64,000 nt of DNA from Nocardioides sp. zg-1228 (GTDB lineage: Bacteria; Actinomycetota; Actinomycetes; Propionibacteriales; Nocardioidaceae). Positions within the stretch are counted from its first letter, which is position 1; the number at the start of each line of letters is the position of its first letter. The notes under the pieces were generated by a model. That model had not been told where the DNA came from, did not search any database, and saw only the letters and a program-made list of their open reading frames with translations. The DNA is taken from assembly GCF_017086465.1 (NCBI RefSeq), contig NZ_CP070961.1, positions 1 through 64,000 on the forward strand, in the 5' to 3' direction. A program made the translations under genes and the position numbers. Positions 21,616 to 29,826 of this stretch are shown here, one piece after another.

Positions 21616-23243
21616 CTCAAGTCGATTCTGAACTCTTGAGTGACACCGCCGTAGAACTCCACTTCCGCACCAAGCTCAGCTGAATCGCCTTGGGGCCGAG
21701 GCGTTGCTGCCCCCCGCTTCACGTTCGCGACCGAATAGTGGTTTGAGAACGGCGCGGAGCGGTCCCTCAGTTCCACTCTGGCGATGCTAGATGTGCACCC
21801 CTTGTACAAGAGCTTGGTGGTGTCGCTGAGGTCGGCGATGTATCCGAGCCGCCCGACAACGAGTTCGTGCGGAGTGCCACTCCGGCGCATGCGACCCCCA
21901 GGCCCAACCTCGCGTACTTCGAACAACAGCCGAGCATCATCTCCCCGTAGATAACTTGGAATATCGCGCACGCCCCTGGGCAGGCTTCCTGCGGCGAAAA
22001 ACTCTCGGAAGATCAGGGCGGCCACGTCTCGTGAGCGATTGCCGACGTTTCCGTCCAACTGATTCACCCAACTCTTGAAGTCCCAGTTGGACGTGTCGAA
22101 TTTGAGGTCCCTGAAAACCGGCTGCCACCCGGCTGATGGCACGCCATGAACCGCCAGGTACTCGAGGAGGCCGTGCATGAGCCCGTATTGGGCAGGGAGT
22201 TGCTTGTAGCCGGGGTCTCCGAAGAAGACGCTGCGACTGAGGGGCGTCGTGATCACCTGCGAGAGTGCGATGAGCGCTTCGGACAAGGATTCCGCCACGT
22301 CGGTTGGCACCAAATTCGTCGCGCGAGTGGAGTTGGCGAAGTAGCCCTTCTCGACGATCTTCCGCAAGTTCGTCGCATCAAACGCGAACCCGCCTCCGAT
22401 GGCGGCCGCTGCCTGCTTCTTCGGGTTGAATTGGATCTTGTTGCGGAAGACGTTGACCTTGGGGACTTGGGGACTCCAAGAGCACAAATGCACGACGGTC
22501 TTCATCGCCTGTACGGCTGGAGTGTCGGTTGTGCGTCCGCGCATGTCGTACGTGTCCAGACGGAAGGCGAACTTGAGCCACTCGTCGTGGAGCTGCTCCA
22601 ACTGCGTTGACTTGGTTGTCACCTCGGCAAAGATCTGGGCGTAGGTTGACTCGCTGTACACCGGCGTCCCCTGGTTGGCCAAGATGACGAACGGAAGCGG
22701 GTTGTTCGGTACTGCGGACTGCGACATGCCCACAACTCTGTGCTGACCGTCGAGTATTAGCAGCGGCCTGGAGCCGTCAGCTGGGGGAGTAATTGAAGCC
22801 TCGAGGACCTGCGTGCCGTCACTGTGGGTGTACACGACCCGCGTGGTCAGAGACCCGTCCTTAGCCGCAAGCAGAACAGGGTTAGGCATCAGCTCGCCAG
22901 GTTGGCCGTATCGCTCTGCGATCTCGTCGACTTTGCCCGCAATCTTGGGGCGCTGCCACTCCTTGACTGGGCTGCTCAGGATGTTTGACGCGATCGCGCT
23001 GTGGTCGGTCGAGTCCTGGAAGGCGGGTACCTCACACAGGGGCTCCAGCGCGTTCGCGGCCATCAACCCGACAAGGACGGGAAACTGTGCGCCTGTCGTA
23101 TCGTGAACGGTCTGCATCTGTGTCAAAAAGTCAACCACTTCGCGCTCCCTTGAGTAATCCAATGCCCGGCCGCTCGAGACTAGCTCTGCCGACTGCAGTC
23201 CGCTCTCGGAACAATAGGTGGAGCTCGCCTCGACAACCGACAC
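21606..23243 (-). CDS. DGQHR-domain (DndB-like) protein
   Basis: The name-giving motif is LLILDGQHRVVGMSQSAV (residues 161-178). The domain occurs in DndB, a DNA-binding regulator of phosphorothioate DNA modification, and in many orphan proteins. At 545 residues it is longer than typical DndB. No dndA, C, D or E gene is present. It is cotranscribed with an HNH nuclease. The GTG at 23243 gives the longest reading; a start 20-30 residues downstream is equally possible. A role in defence or its regulation is inferred from neighbours. Confidence 0.78.
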   Translation of the reverse strand: MSVVEASSTYCSESGLQSAELVSSGRALDYSREREVVDFLTQMQTVHDTTGAQFPVLVGLMAANALEPLCEVPAFQDSTDHSAIASNILSSPVKEWQRPKIAGKVDEIAERYGQPGELMPNPVLLAAKDGSLTTRVVYTHSDGTQVLEASITPPADGSRPLLILDGQHRVVGMSQSAVPNNPLPFVILANQGTPVYSESTYAQIFAEVTTKSTQLEQLHDEWLKFAFRLDTYDMRGRTTDTPAVQAMKTVVHLCSWSPQVPKVNVFRNKIQFNPKKQAAAAIGGGFAFDATNLRKIVEKGYFANSTRATNLVPTDVAESLSEALIALSQVITTPLSRSVFFGDPGYKQLPAQYGLMHGLLEYLAVHGVPSAGWQPVFRDLKFDTSNWDFKSWVNQLDGNVGNRSRDVAALIFREFFAAGSLPRGVRDIPSYLRGDDARLLFEVREVGPGGRMRRSGTPHELVVGRLGYIADLSDTTKLLYKGCTSSIARVELRDRSAPFSNHYSVANVKRGAATPRPQGDSAELGAEVEFYGGVTQEFRIDLSWT

Positions 23244-23380
23244 TTACCAGAGTTTCGCGGTGCCGCCCCTCGGGTTGACTAGGTCATCAACCGATCAGGC
23301 TCGGATGCCGTGGACATGGCTCAGACGCTTTCGATGCCTTCAAACCCAGCGGCACGCATACTACGAAGGTCCGTAGATCG

Positions 23381-23400
23381 GTCCGCCCCTCGGGGCGGGC
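23381..23400. repeat. Short GC hairpin in the DGQHR/relaxase gap
   Basis: GTCCGCCCCTCGGGGCGGGC folds into a tight stem with a very small loop between the two divergently oriented genes. It could be a terminator relic or part of the island end. Confidence 0.4.
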
Positions 23401-23441
23401 CGAGCGTCATTTCAATGCTGGGTGACGAGTAGTGACGGGCG

Positions 23442-24011
23442 GTGACGGGGCCGATGCACGGTGGAGTGAAGTTCTACCGCGGGTCCGCTGCCGCCGCGCG
23501 CTCGTACGTGGAGGCGGACCGCTCGCGAGTCGACGACTACTACCTCACCGAGGGCACCGGGGTGGCCGAGCGGTACGTCGCCACGCCTCTCCCGGCGGGG
23601 GGACGCAGTGTTCCCGCAGTCCAGGGCGGGGGGACGTTGCATGGTGACGCCTACGAGAGGTGGGTCGCCGGCTACGACGTCGAGACCGGAGCGGCCAAGG
23701 GACGTCTGCGCGATGACGCCCACGCACTGCGGTTCGTCGAGGTCGTCGTGAATGGGCCGAAGTCCTGGTCGCTCGTCGCCGCACTCCATCCGGACATCGC
23801 GACGGCGTACGACGCGGCAATGGACCGTGCGGCTGGTGAGGTGATCGGCTGGGTTGCCGAGCACGCCACCACGCGGGTCGGGCCACGTGGCCGGCAGGTG
23901 CAGGTCCCGGTTGAGAAAGTCGAAGCCGCCGTCGTACGTCACCACACCTCGACCTCGCCGAACCCGCGTCGCCTGGCCATCCGCACCCTTCTTCCGCACG
24001 CGATTTACTAA
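23442..24011 (+). pseudogene. Truncated TrwC/TraA-type relaxase
   Basis: The 189-residue fragment starts like actinobacterial MobF relaxases (HGGVKFYRGSAAAARSYVEADR; YERWVAGYDVETGAAKGRLR; FVEVVVNGPKSWSLVAALHP). It loses similarity just after EAAVVRHHTS. The metal-binding histidine cluster that should follow, and the whole helicase part of a roughly 1000-residue protein, are missing. It is the only remaining transfer gene and shows that the island derives from a conjugative or mobilisable element. The start is GTG 23442 or ATG 23454. Confidence 0.8.
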
Positions 24012-24043
24012 CCCCCTGCTGGGTTATCAACGGGAGTCCCTGT

Positions 24044-24061
24044 GGGGGACTGGTGGGGGAA
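24044..24061. repeat. Right copy of 18-bp island-end repeat
   Basis: GGGGGACTGGTGGGGGAA is identical to 12575-12592. A further related copy, GTGGGGGAATCT at about 24073, matches the bases just after the left copy (12584-12595). Confidence 0.75.
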
Positions 24062-24144
24062 GAATGGCCTCTGTGGGGGAATCTTGTCCACTCGTGTCCA
24101 GCGTTTCCGCAGGTCAGAGCCATAGTGCGCCTGCTTCGAGGCAA

Positions 24145-24188
24145 TTTGCAAGCAGGGGGTTACCGGTTCGAGTCCCTAGGCTCCACCA
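24145..24188 (+). mobile_element. Second attachment site: degenerate tRNA-Ala 3' half
   Basis: The segment from TTTGCAAGCAGGGGGTTA through CTAGGCTCCACCA repeats the anticodon arm, T arm and acceptor end of tRNA-Ala. It carries substitutions in the T stem and one missing base. It cannot make a tRNA because the 5' half is absent. It marks the right island border. Confidence 0.88.
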
Positions 24189-24291
24189 GACCAGACCCTC
24201 CAGCCGGGACTGCGCCCAGCCCGGGGTGACGTCGCTTCCACCGCGCGGAATCCGCTGGGCGCGACCGCCGGCCAGGTCGCACACTGGTGCC

Positions 24292-24963
24292 GTGCTGGGC
24301 ATCACCGACCTCCCGACCTACCTCGTCGGGCTCATCCTCATCATCCTGCTGCCGGGGCCGAACTCGATCTACATCCTCTCCGTCGCCGCGCGTCGCGGGG
24401 TGCGGAGCGGGTACGCCGGCGCGGCGGGCGTGTGGACCGGGGACGCGGTGCTGATGACGCTGTCGGCGGCGGGGGTCGCCTCGCTGCTCCAGGCCAACCC
24501 GGCAGCGTTCGCGGTGGTGAAGTGGGCCGGTGCGTCCTACCTGCTGTGGCTGGCGATCGGGATGCTCCGCACCGGGTGGACGACGTGGCGCTCGCGCGTG
24601 CCCGTCGCCGAGCAGATCGCCGACGCGGCGCAGGAGGCCGGCGTCGAGCCGCAGGGCCGGGGCGAGCGGCCCTACCGCCGCGCGCTGGTGATCAGCCTGC
24701 TCAACCCCAAGGCCATCTTGTTCTTCGTCGCGTTCTTCGTGCAGTTCGTCGACCCCGCCTACCCCCACCCGGTGGTGTCGTTCCTCGTGCTCGGCTCGCT
24801 GGCGACGCTCGCCAGCGCGACCTACCTCAGCGTGCTGATCTTCGCCGGCAACCACCTCGCTGCCGCGTTCCGCCGTCGCCGGGCGCTGTCGGCGGGCGCC
24901 ACGTCGGCCGTCGGCGCGGTGTTCGTCGGGTTCGCCGTCAAGCTCGCCCTCGCCTCCGCCTGA
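24292..24963 (+). CDS. LysE/RhtB family amino-acid exporter
   Basis: This is an integral membrane exporter of the LysE superfamily. The GTG at 24292 gives 223 residues with five to six hydrophobic segments and the family motif LPGPNSIYILSVAARRGVRSGYAGAAGVWTG near the N-terminus (the GPN signature). A hydrophilic loop at about 100-125 separates the two halves, and LINPKA-like SLLNPKAILFF follows. The substrate (leucine, homoserine or lysine) cannot be told from sequence. It is the first gene outside the island. Confidence 0.88.
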   Translation: MLGITDLPTYLVGLILIILLPGPNSIYILSVAARRGVRSGYAGAAGVWTGDAVLMTLSAAGVASLLQANPAAFAVVKWAGASYLLWLAIGMLRTGWTTWRSRVPVAEQIADAAQEAGVEPQGRGERPYRRALVISLLNPKAILFFVAFFVQFVDPAYPHPVVSFLVLGSLATLASATYLSVLIFAGNHLAAAFRRRRALSAGATSAVGAVFVGFAVKLALASA

Positions 24964-25081
24964 CGCCAGGCGGGGACCGGAGGAAAGACGTCGTCGCGCG
25001 GTGTCGTATCCCGGCCACGCCGTTCGTGGTAGGGGTGAGAGGCCGCCCGACAGGGGCGGCCACCGAGCACAGGAGAACGAC

Positions 25082-25414
25082 ATGCACTACCTCCTCAGCG
25101 TCATCGGCGACACCGACAACCCCGCCGACGACTCCGCGCCCGGCGCGATCGACGCGTTCAACGACCGGTTGCGCGCCGAGGGCCGCTGGGTCTTCGCCGG
25201 CGGCCTGACCGGTCCCGACGACGCCACCGTGACGGACAGCCGCGACGGCGAGCCGGTGTTCAGCGACGGACCGTTCGTGGAGTCCAAGGAGTTCCTCGCC
25301 GGCTTCTGGGTGCTCACCGCCGACGACCTCGACGTGGCCCTCGCGCTGTCGGCCGACGCCTCGCGCGCCTGCCACCGCAAGGTCGAGGTCCGCCCCTTCG
25401 GCGGCGTCGCCTGA
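25082..25414 (+). CDS. YCII/DGPF-domain protein
   Basis: This 110-residue protein starts MHYLLSVIGDTDNP after an AGGAGAA ribosome-binding site. It contains the signature PVFSDGPFVESKEFLAGFWV, with the DGPF motif. Such proteins are small dimeric alpha-beta barrel-like folds. They are found next to ECF42 sigma factors, as here with a three-base gap, and are probable targets of those factors. The biochemical role is unknown. Confidence 0.9.
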   Translation: MHYLLSVIGDTDNPADDSAPGAIDAFNDRLRAEGRWVFAGGLTGPDDATVTDSRDGEPVFSDGPFVESKEFLAGFWVLTADDLDVALALSADASRACHRKVEVRPFGGVA

Positions 25415-25417
25415 TCC

Positions 25418-26701
25418 GTGACGCCGCCCGACGTCGACCCTGACTCCGGCCGCGGCGACGACCCCGACGGCGTCCTCGCCCGGGTCCACCAGGACGAGTG
25501 GGCCCGGGTGGTGGCCGCCCTCGCGCGGCGCTTCGGCGACCTCGACGTCGCGGAGGAGGCCGCCGCCGAGGCGTTCGCGACCGCCGTCGAGCGGTGGCGC
25601 GCCGACGGCGTACCACCGAGCCCGGGCGCGTGGCTGACCACGACGGCCGGCAACAAGGCGCTCGACCGCCTGCGCCGCGAGGGCAGGCGCGAGGCCAAGC
25701 AGAGGCAGGCCCACATGTTGTCCGACCAGCTCTCCGATCCCCCGGAGCACACGGGCGCCGTCGCGGACGAGCGACTCCGGCTCCTGTTCACCTGCGCGCA
25801 CCCCGCGCTCGCTCCGGAGGCGCGCGTCGCCCTCACCCTGCGCCTGGTGGGCGGGCTCACCGTCGCGGAGATCGCGCGCGCCTTCCTCGTGCAGGAGACG
25901 ACGGTGGCCCAGCGCATCACCCGCGCCAAGGGCAAGGTCCGCGCCGCGCGCATCCCGTGGCGGGTGCCGGACGCCGCCGACCTGCCCGCCCGGGTCGACG
26001 GGGTGCTGGCGGTGCTCTACCTCGTCTTCAACGAGGGCTACCTCGCCACCACCGCCGACGCCGAGCCGGTGCGCGCCGAGCTCACGGGGGAGGCGATCCG
26101 GCTGACGCGGCTGGTGCGCGAGCTGCTGCCCGACGACGGCGAGGTGGCCGGGCTGCTCGCCCTCATGCTGCTCATCGAGGCTCGCCGTGAGGCGCGGGTC
26201 TCGGCCGGCGGTGAGCTGGTCCCCCTCGACCGCCAGGACCGCGGCGCGTGGGACCGGGCGCTCGTCGAGGAGGGGCACGCCCTCGTGCGGGAGCGGCTCG
26301 CGTCGGGTCGCCCGCCCGGGCGCTACCAGCTCCTGGCCGCCGTCAACGCCGTGCACACCGACGCCGCCGACGCCCGCGACACCGACTGGTCGCAGGTCGT
26401 GGCGCTCTACGACCAGCTCGCCCGCCTCGACCCCTCGCCGATCGTCAGGCTCAACCGGGCGATCGCGCTCGCCGAGCTCGACGGCCCGCACGTCGCCCTC
26501 GCCGAGGTCGAGGCCGTGGCCGGGGCGCTCGCCGGCTACCACGCCCTCCACGCCGCCCGCGCCGACCTGCTGCGCCGGATGGGCCGCAGCGCGGAGGCGC
26601 GGCAGGCCTACGACCGGGCGATCGAGCTGGCCGGCAATCGCGCCGAGATGGCGTACCTCACTCGCAGGCGGGACGAGCTGGCAGGCGCCGCGGGAGGGTG
26701 A
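25418..26701 (+). CDS. ECF42-type RNA polymerase sigma factor
   Basis: This 427-residue sigma factor has region 2 at about 18-90 (LDVAEEAAAEAFATAVERW; WLTTTAGNKALDRLRRE), region 4 at about 120-180 (LTVAEIARAFLVQETTVAQRITRAK) and a 240-residue C-terminal extension with helical repeat character (FNEGYLATT; LNRAIALAELDGP; DLLRRMGRSAEARQAYDRAIEL). That architecture and the adjacent DGPF protein define the ECF42 group, which lacks a conventional anti-sigma factor. The C-terminal extension is thought to control activity. It starts at GTG 25418. Confidence 0.9.
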   Translation: MTPPDVDPDSGRGDDPDGVLARVHQDEWARVVAALARRFGDLDVAEEAAAEAFATAVERWRADGVPPSPGAWLTTTAGNKALDRLRREGRREAKQRQAHMLSDQLSDPPEHTGAVADERLRLLFTCAHPALAPEARVALTLRLVGGLTVAEIARAFLVQETTVAQRITRAKGKVRAARIPWRVPDAADLPARVDGVLAVLYLVFNEGYLATTADAEPVRAELTGEAIRLTRLVRELLPDDGEVAGLLALMLLIEARREARVSAGGELVPLDRQDRGAWDRALVEEGHALVRERLASGRPPGRYQLLAAVNAVHTDAADARDTDWSQVVALYDQLARLDPSPIVRLNRAIALAELDGPHVALAEVEAVAGALAGYHALHAARADLLRRMGRSAEARQAYDRAIELAGNRAEMAYLTRRRDELAGAAGG

Positions 26702-26726
26702 CCGGACGGCTGGGACAATCGAGGCC

Positions 26727-27455
26727 GTGACCGCCCCCCGCCGACCCAGCCTGTTGATCGACGTCGCGGCTGCGGCGTTGGCGCTGGTGCTGGTGGGGAT
26801 CGCCGGGATGCTCGGCAAGTGGCAGTACGACGCCTTCGAGGCAGACCGCGCCGCCGAGGCACGCGACCTGACCGACGTCGCGCCGGTGCCGCTGACCGAC
26901 GTGATGGGCAACGACGACCCGTTCCGCGCCTCCGACCTCGGCCGCCCGGTCGAGGTGTCGGGCCGGTGGCTCGACGGCGGCTTCTGGGTCGCCGACCGCG
27001 AGGGGTCCGGCGAGCCCGGCTACTGGGCCGTGGCGCCGCTGCAGACCGGCGACGCCGCCGTGCTCGTCGTCCGCGGGTGGGCCCCCGAGCCCGACCCCGA
27101 CCTGCTCGCCGTGTCCGGCGAGGCCGAGGTGACCGGGTGGCTGCAGGCGCCCGAGGCGACGATCGTCACCGACGACGACCCCGACGACGACGTCTTCCCC
27201 GAGATCCGCGTCGCCGACGCCGTCCAGCGCGTCGACGTCGACCTCTGGTCCGCCTTCATCATCAGCGACGAGCCCGGCCCCGGGCTCGAGGAGGCCGAGC
27301 TCGAGTCGCTGCCCTCGCCGAGCCGCTCGACCGGCATCCGCAATCTCCTGTACGCCGCCGAGTGGTGGGTCTTCGGTGCCTTCGCCGCCTACATCTGGTG
27401 GCGCTGGCGCCGCGACGCCACCGCTCCCGAGATGCGCTCACCGAGCGCTGGATAG
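26727..27455 (+). CDS. SURF1-family protein (cytochrome oxidase assembly)
   Basis: SURF1 proteins assist haem insertion and assembly of cytochrome c oxidase. From GTG 26727 the 242-residue protein has two membrane segments (about 10-30 and 210-228) flanking an extracytoplasmic domain. Family motifs are LGKWQYDAFEADRAAE, GRPVEVSGRWLDGGFWVADR and VLVVRGWAPE. The ending LYAAEWWVFGAFAAYIWWRW is typical. Confidence 0.85.
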   Translation: MTAPRRPSLLIDVAAAALALVLVGIAGMLGKWQYDAFEADRAAEARDLTDVAPVPLTDVMGNDDPFRASDLGRPVEVSGRWLDGGFWVADREGSGEPGYWAVAPLQTGDAAVLVVRGWAPEPDPDLLAVSGEAEVTGWLQAPEATIVTDDDPDDDVFPEIRVADAVQRVDVDLWSAFIISDEPGPGLEEAELESLPSPSRSTGIRNLLYAAEWWVFGAFAAYIWWRWRRDATAPEMRSPSAG

Positions 27456-27458
27456 GTT
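27453..27458 (+). promoter_or_regulatory. -10 hexamer TAGGTT, leaderless DUF3817 gene
   Basis: The hexamer ends 7 bases before the GTG at 27466, so the transcript probably starts at the start codon. Confidence 0.4.
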
Positions 27459-27465
27459 GACCGCC

Positions 27466-27846
27466 GTGTCACGCAACCTCACCGTCTACCGCGTCATGGC
27501 CTCCATCGTGGGGGTCCTGCTCGTGGTGCTCTGCCTGGTCGGCGTCCCGCTGGCCAACTTCGACGGCTCCCCCATGTGGGGCCTGTTCGACAGCACGCCC
27601 GCCTGGGTCACCCCCGGCTCCGACGCCCAGCACGTCGGCGAGCTGATCACGACCTACCTCGGCGTGGCCCACGGCTGGCTCTACATGATCTTCCTCTTCA
27701 GCGCGTTCCTGCTCTCCCGTCGCGCCGGGTGGGACCTGCCGTTCACCCTGGTGACGCTCGTGTGCGGCACGATCCCCGTGCTGTCGTTCTGGGCCGAGCA
27801 CCGCGCCACCCAGCGGGTGCGCGCCGAGCACCCCGAGATCGCCTGA
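27466..27846 (+). CDS. DUF3817 membrane protein
   Basis: This 126-residue protein has three hydrophobic segments (about 10-30, 60-85 and 90-110). HGWLYMIFLFSAFLLSRRAGW and VCGTIPVLSFWAEHRATQRV are the conserved parts of the DUF3817 family, integral membrane proteins common in actinobacteria. Family proteins are related to the C-terminal segment of some lysyl-tRNA synthetase/MprF-like genes, but the function here is unknown. Confidence 0.82.
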   Translation: MSRNLTVYRVMASIVGVLLVVLCLVGVPLANFDGSPMWGLFDSTPAWVTPGSDAQHVGELITTYLGVAHGWLYMIFLFSAFLLSRRAGWDLPFTLVTLVCGTIPVLSFWAEHRATQRVRAEHPEIA

Positions 27847-27853
27847 TCCTCAC

Positions 27854-27859
27854 TAGGGT
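27854..27859 (+). promoter_or_regulatory. -10 hexamer TAGGGT, leaderless patatin gene
   Basis: The hexamer ends 6 bases before the ATG at 27866. Confidence 0.4.
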
Positions 27860-27865
27860 CGTGCC

Positions 27866-28696
27866 ATGGTCACCGCGTTCGTGCTCGGCGGCGGCGGCGT
27901 CCTCGGCGCGGTCGAGGTCGGCATGCTGCGCGCGCTGCTCGAGCGCGGCATCGTCCCCGACCTGGTCCTCGGCACCAGCGTCGGCGCCCTCAACGGCGCG
28001 ATGGTGGCCAGGCGCCCCGAGCCGGCGGTCGTCGACCGGCTGACCGAGCTGTGGGCGGCCACCGCGCGCGGGCGCGACGTCTACGGCGACCGCCCGCTGC
28101 GCACCGTGCGGCGGGCCGTCTCCAGCGGCACCCACATCTACTCCTCGGAGCCGCTGCGCGCGCGGCTCGAGGAGGAGCTCGGCGACCTCCGCTTCGAGGA
28201 CCTGCCCGTCCACCTCGAGGTGTGCGCCGCCAGCATCGAGCGGGCCGCCGAGCACTGGTTCACCAGCGGCCCCCTCGTGCCCGCGATCCTCGCCAGTGCC
28301 GCCGTGCCCGGCCTGCTGCCGCCCGCGGAGGTCGACGGCGAGCACTTCCTCGACGGCGGGCTGGTCAACTCCATCCCGGTCGGCCGGGCCGTCGAGCTCG
28401 GCGCGACGCGCGTCTTCGTGCTCCAGGTGGGCCGCATCGACCGGCCGCTGCGCGTGCCGACCCGGCCGTGGGAGGTCGCCCGGGTGAGCTTCGAGGTGGC
28501 CCGCCGGCACCGCTTCACGCGCGACATGGCCACCATCCCCGAGGGCGTCGAGGCGCACGTGCTGCCGGCGGGCGGCACCTCGTCGCGCGACGACTCGCTG
28601 CTCGCCCACCGCGACTTCTCCCGCGTCCAGGCGCGCATCGACGCCACGTACGCCGCCTCGCGGGCCTACCTCGACGCCGAGCTCGGCGCGTCGTGA
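27866..28696 (+). CDS. Patatin-like phospholipase
   Basis: This acyl hydrolase uses a Ser-Asp dyad. The oxyanion region is LGGGGVLGAVEVGMLRALLE (residues 7-26), the nucleophile is in GTSVGALNGA (about 38-47) and the catalytic Asp is in FLDGGLVNSIPVGRA (about 160-174). It has no signal peptide, so it is probably cytoplasmic or peripheral. It overlaps the acyltransferase gene by four bases, which suggests joint work on membrane lipids (hydrolysis and re-acylation). Confidence 0.9.
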   Translation: MVTAFVLGGGGVLGAVEVGMLRALLERGIVPDLVLGTSVGALNGAMVARRPEPAVVDRLTELWAATARGRDVYGDRPLRTVRRAVSSGTHIYSSEPLRARLEEELGDLRFEDLPVHLEVCAASIERAAEHWFTSGPLVPAILASAAVPGLLPPAEVDGEHFLDGGLVNSIPVGRAVELGATRVFVLQVGRIDRPLRVPTRPWEVARVSFEVARRHRFTRDMATIPEGVEAHVLPAGGTSSRDDSLLAHRDFSRVQARIDATYAASRAYLDAELGAS

Positions 28697-29709
28697 GGCG
28701 CCCCCTCGTCTGGGCGCTGCGCCGCCTGGTCGTGGCCCCGGCCGTGATCGGCCTGACGGTCCTCATGTGGGTGACGCTGCCGGGGTGGCTGCTGGTGGCG
28801 GCCGTGCTCTCGCCCGCGCTGCCGGGACGGTGGCGGGCGCTGCGCGTGCTCTGGCTGGCGCTGCTCTACCTCACGTTCGAGACGCTGCTGCTCGCCGTGC
28901 TGCTCGGGCTGTGGCTGGCCAGCGGCTTCGGCTGGCGGATCCGCTCGCCCTACTTCTCGGGGATCCACTACGACCTCGTGCAGGGCACGCTCATCGTGTT
29001 CTTCCGCGAGGCCCGGCGGGTGCTGGCGCTGCGCATCCGCACCGACGGGCCGCACCCGTCGCGCTGGCCCGACGCCCCGGTGCTGGTGATGTGTCGCCAC
29101 GCCGGGCCCGGCGACTCGTTCATCCTCATGTACGCCCTGCTGCACTGGTACCACCGCGAGCCGCGGGTGGTGCTGAAGAACACCCTCGCCTGGGACCCCG
29201 CCATCGACGTGATCCTCAACCGGGTCCCGGCGCGCTTCATCTCGCCCGACCCGGTCGCCGGCGAGGACCTCGAGTCGCAGATCTCCTCGCTCGCCACGGG
29301 CCTCGACGTCAACGACGCGTTCGTGATCTTCCCCGAGGGCGGCAACTTCACCCCCGCCCGCCGCGACCGCGCCATCGCCCGGCTGCGCCGGCTCGGACTG
29401 GAGCGGATGGCGGTGCGCGCGGAGGAGATGACCCACGTGCTCGCCCCGCGGCCCGGCGGCGTGCTGGCGGCGCTGGAGGCCGCACCCGAGGCCGACGTGC
29501 TGATGGTGGCCCACACCGGGCTCGACCACATGCTCACCGTCGCCGACGTCTGGCGCGAGCTGCCGATGGACAAGCAGATCACCATGCGCTGGTGGCGGGT
29601 CGCGCGCGAGGAGATCCCGGCCGACCGCGACGCGCGCATCGAGTGGCTCTACCACTGGTGGGAGCGCATCGACGACTGGATCGAGGACAACCGCCCCGAG
29701 CCGGTCTGA
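28693..29709 (+). CDS. PlsC-like acyltransferase
   Basis: From a GTG overlapping the patatin stop, this 338-residue protein has two to three N-terminal membrane segments (about 10-85). The acyltransferase domain carries the HX4D motif as RHAGPGDS (His136, Asp141) and the substrate-binding motif as FPEGGNFTP (213-221, in place of FPEGT). It probably acylates a lysophospholipid or related acceptor at the inner membrane face. Confidence 0.87.
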   Translation: MRRPLVWALRRLVVAPAVIGLTVLMWVTLPGWLLVAAVLSPALPGRWRALRVLWLALLYLTFETLLLAVLLGLWLASGFGWRIRSPYFSGIHYDLVQGTLIVFFREARRVLALRIRTDGPHPSRWPDAPVLVMCRHAGPGDSFILMYALLHWYHREPRVVLKNTLAWDPAIDVILNRVPARFISPDPVAGEDLESQISSLATGLDVNDAFVIFPEGGNFTPARRDRAIARLRRLGLERMAVRAEEMTHVLAPRPGGVLAALEAAPEADVLMVAHTGLDHMLTVADVWRELPMDKQITMRWWRVAREEIPADRDARIEWLYHWWERIDDWIEDNRPEPV

Positions 29710-29747
29710 GCCGGCCGGTCCCGAGCCTCCCGGCTCCGGAGACGCGT

Positions 29748-29804
29748 ACGGGCGGTGCGTGGGGCGGCTCCCCCGGTCGGAGGCTCCGCTCACGCACCGC
29801 CCGT
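29748..29804. terminator. Bidirectional hairpin between convergent genes
   Basis: A perfect 14-bp inverted repeat (ACGGGCGGTGCGTG / CACGCACCGCCCGT) with a 29-base loop sits between the acyltransferase gene and the minus-strand gene. Lack of a U-tract is normal in such GC-rich genomes. Confidence 0.65.
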
Positions 29805-29826
29805 GCGGCGCTGGTGTGGCTGGGTG

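Larger units (their letters stand above)
12505..24188. mobile_element. Degenerate integrative genomic island at tRNA-Ala
   Basis: The island starts just after tRNA-Ala(TGC) and ends with a degenerate copy of its 3' half (24145-24188). Base composition is clearly less GC-rich than the flanks, with many A/T-ending codons. Contents are restriction/defence-type genes plus a truncated relaxase. No integrase, excisionase or intact transfer gene is visible, so the element is probably immobile. Matching end repeats support the borders. Confidence 0.85.

Noticed and set aside
12505..24188. Prophage interpretation of the island
   Set aside because: There are no capsid, tail, terminase or lysis genes. 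The only mobility gene is a conjugation-type relaxase fragment.
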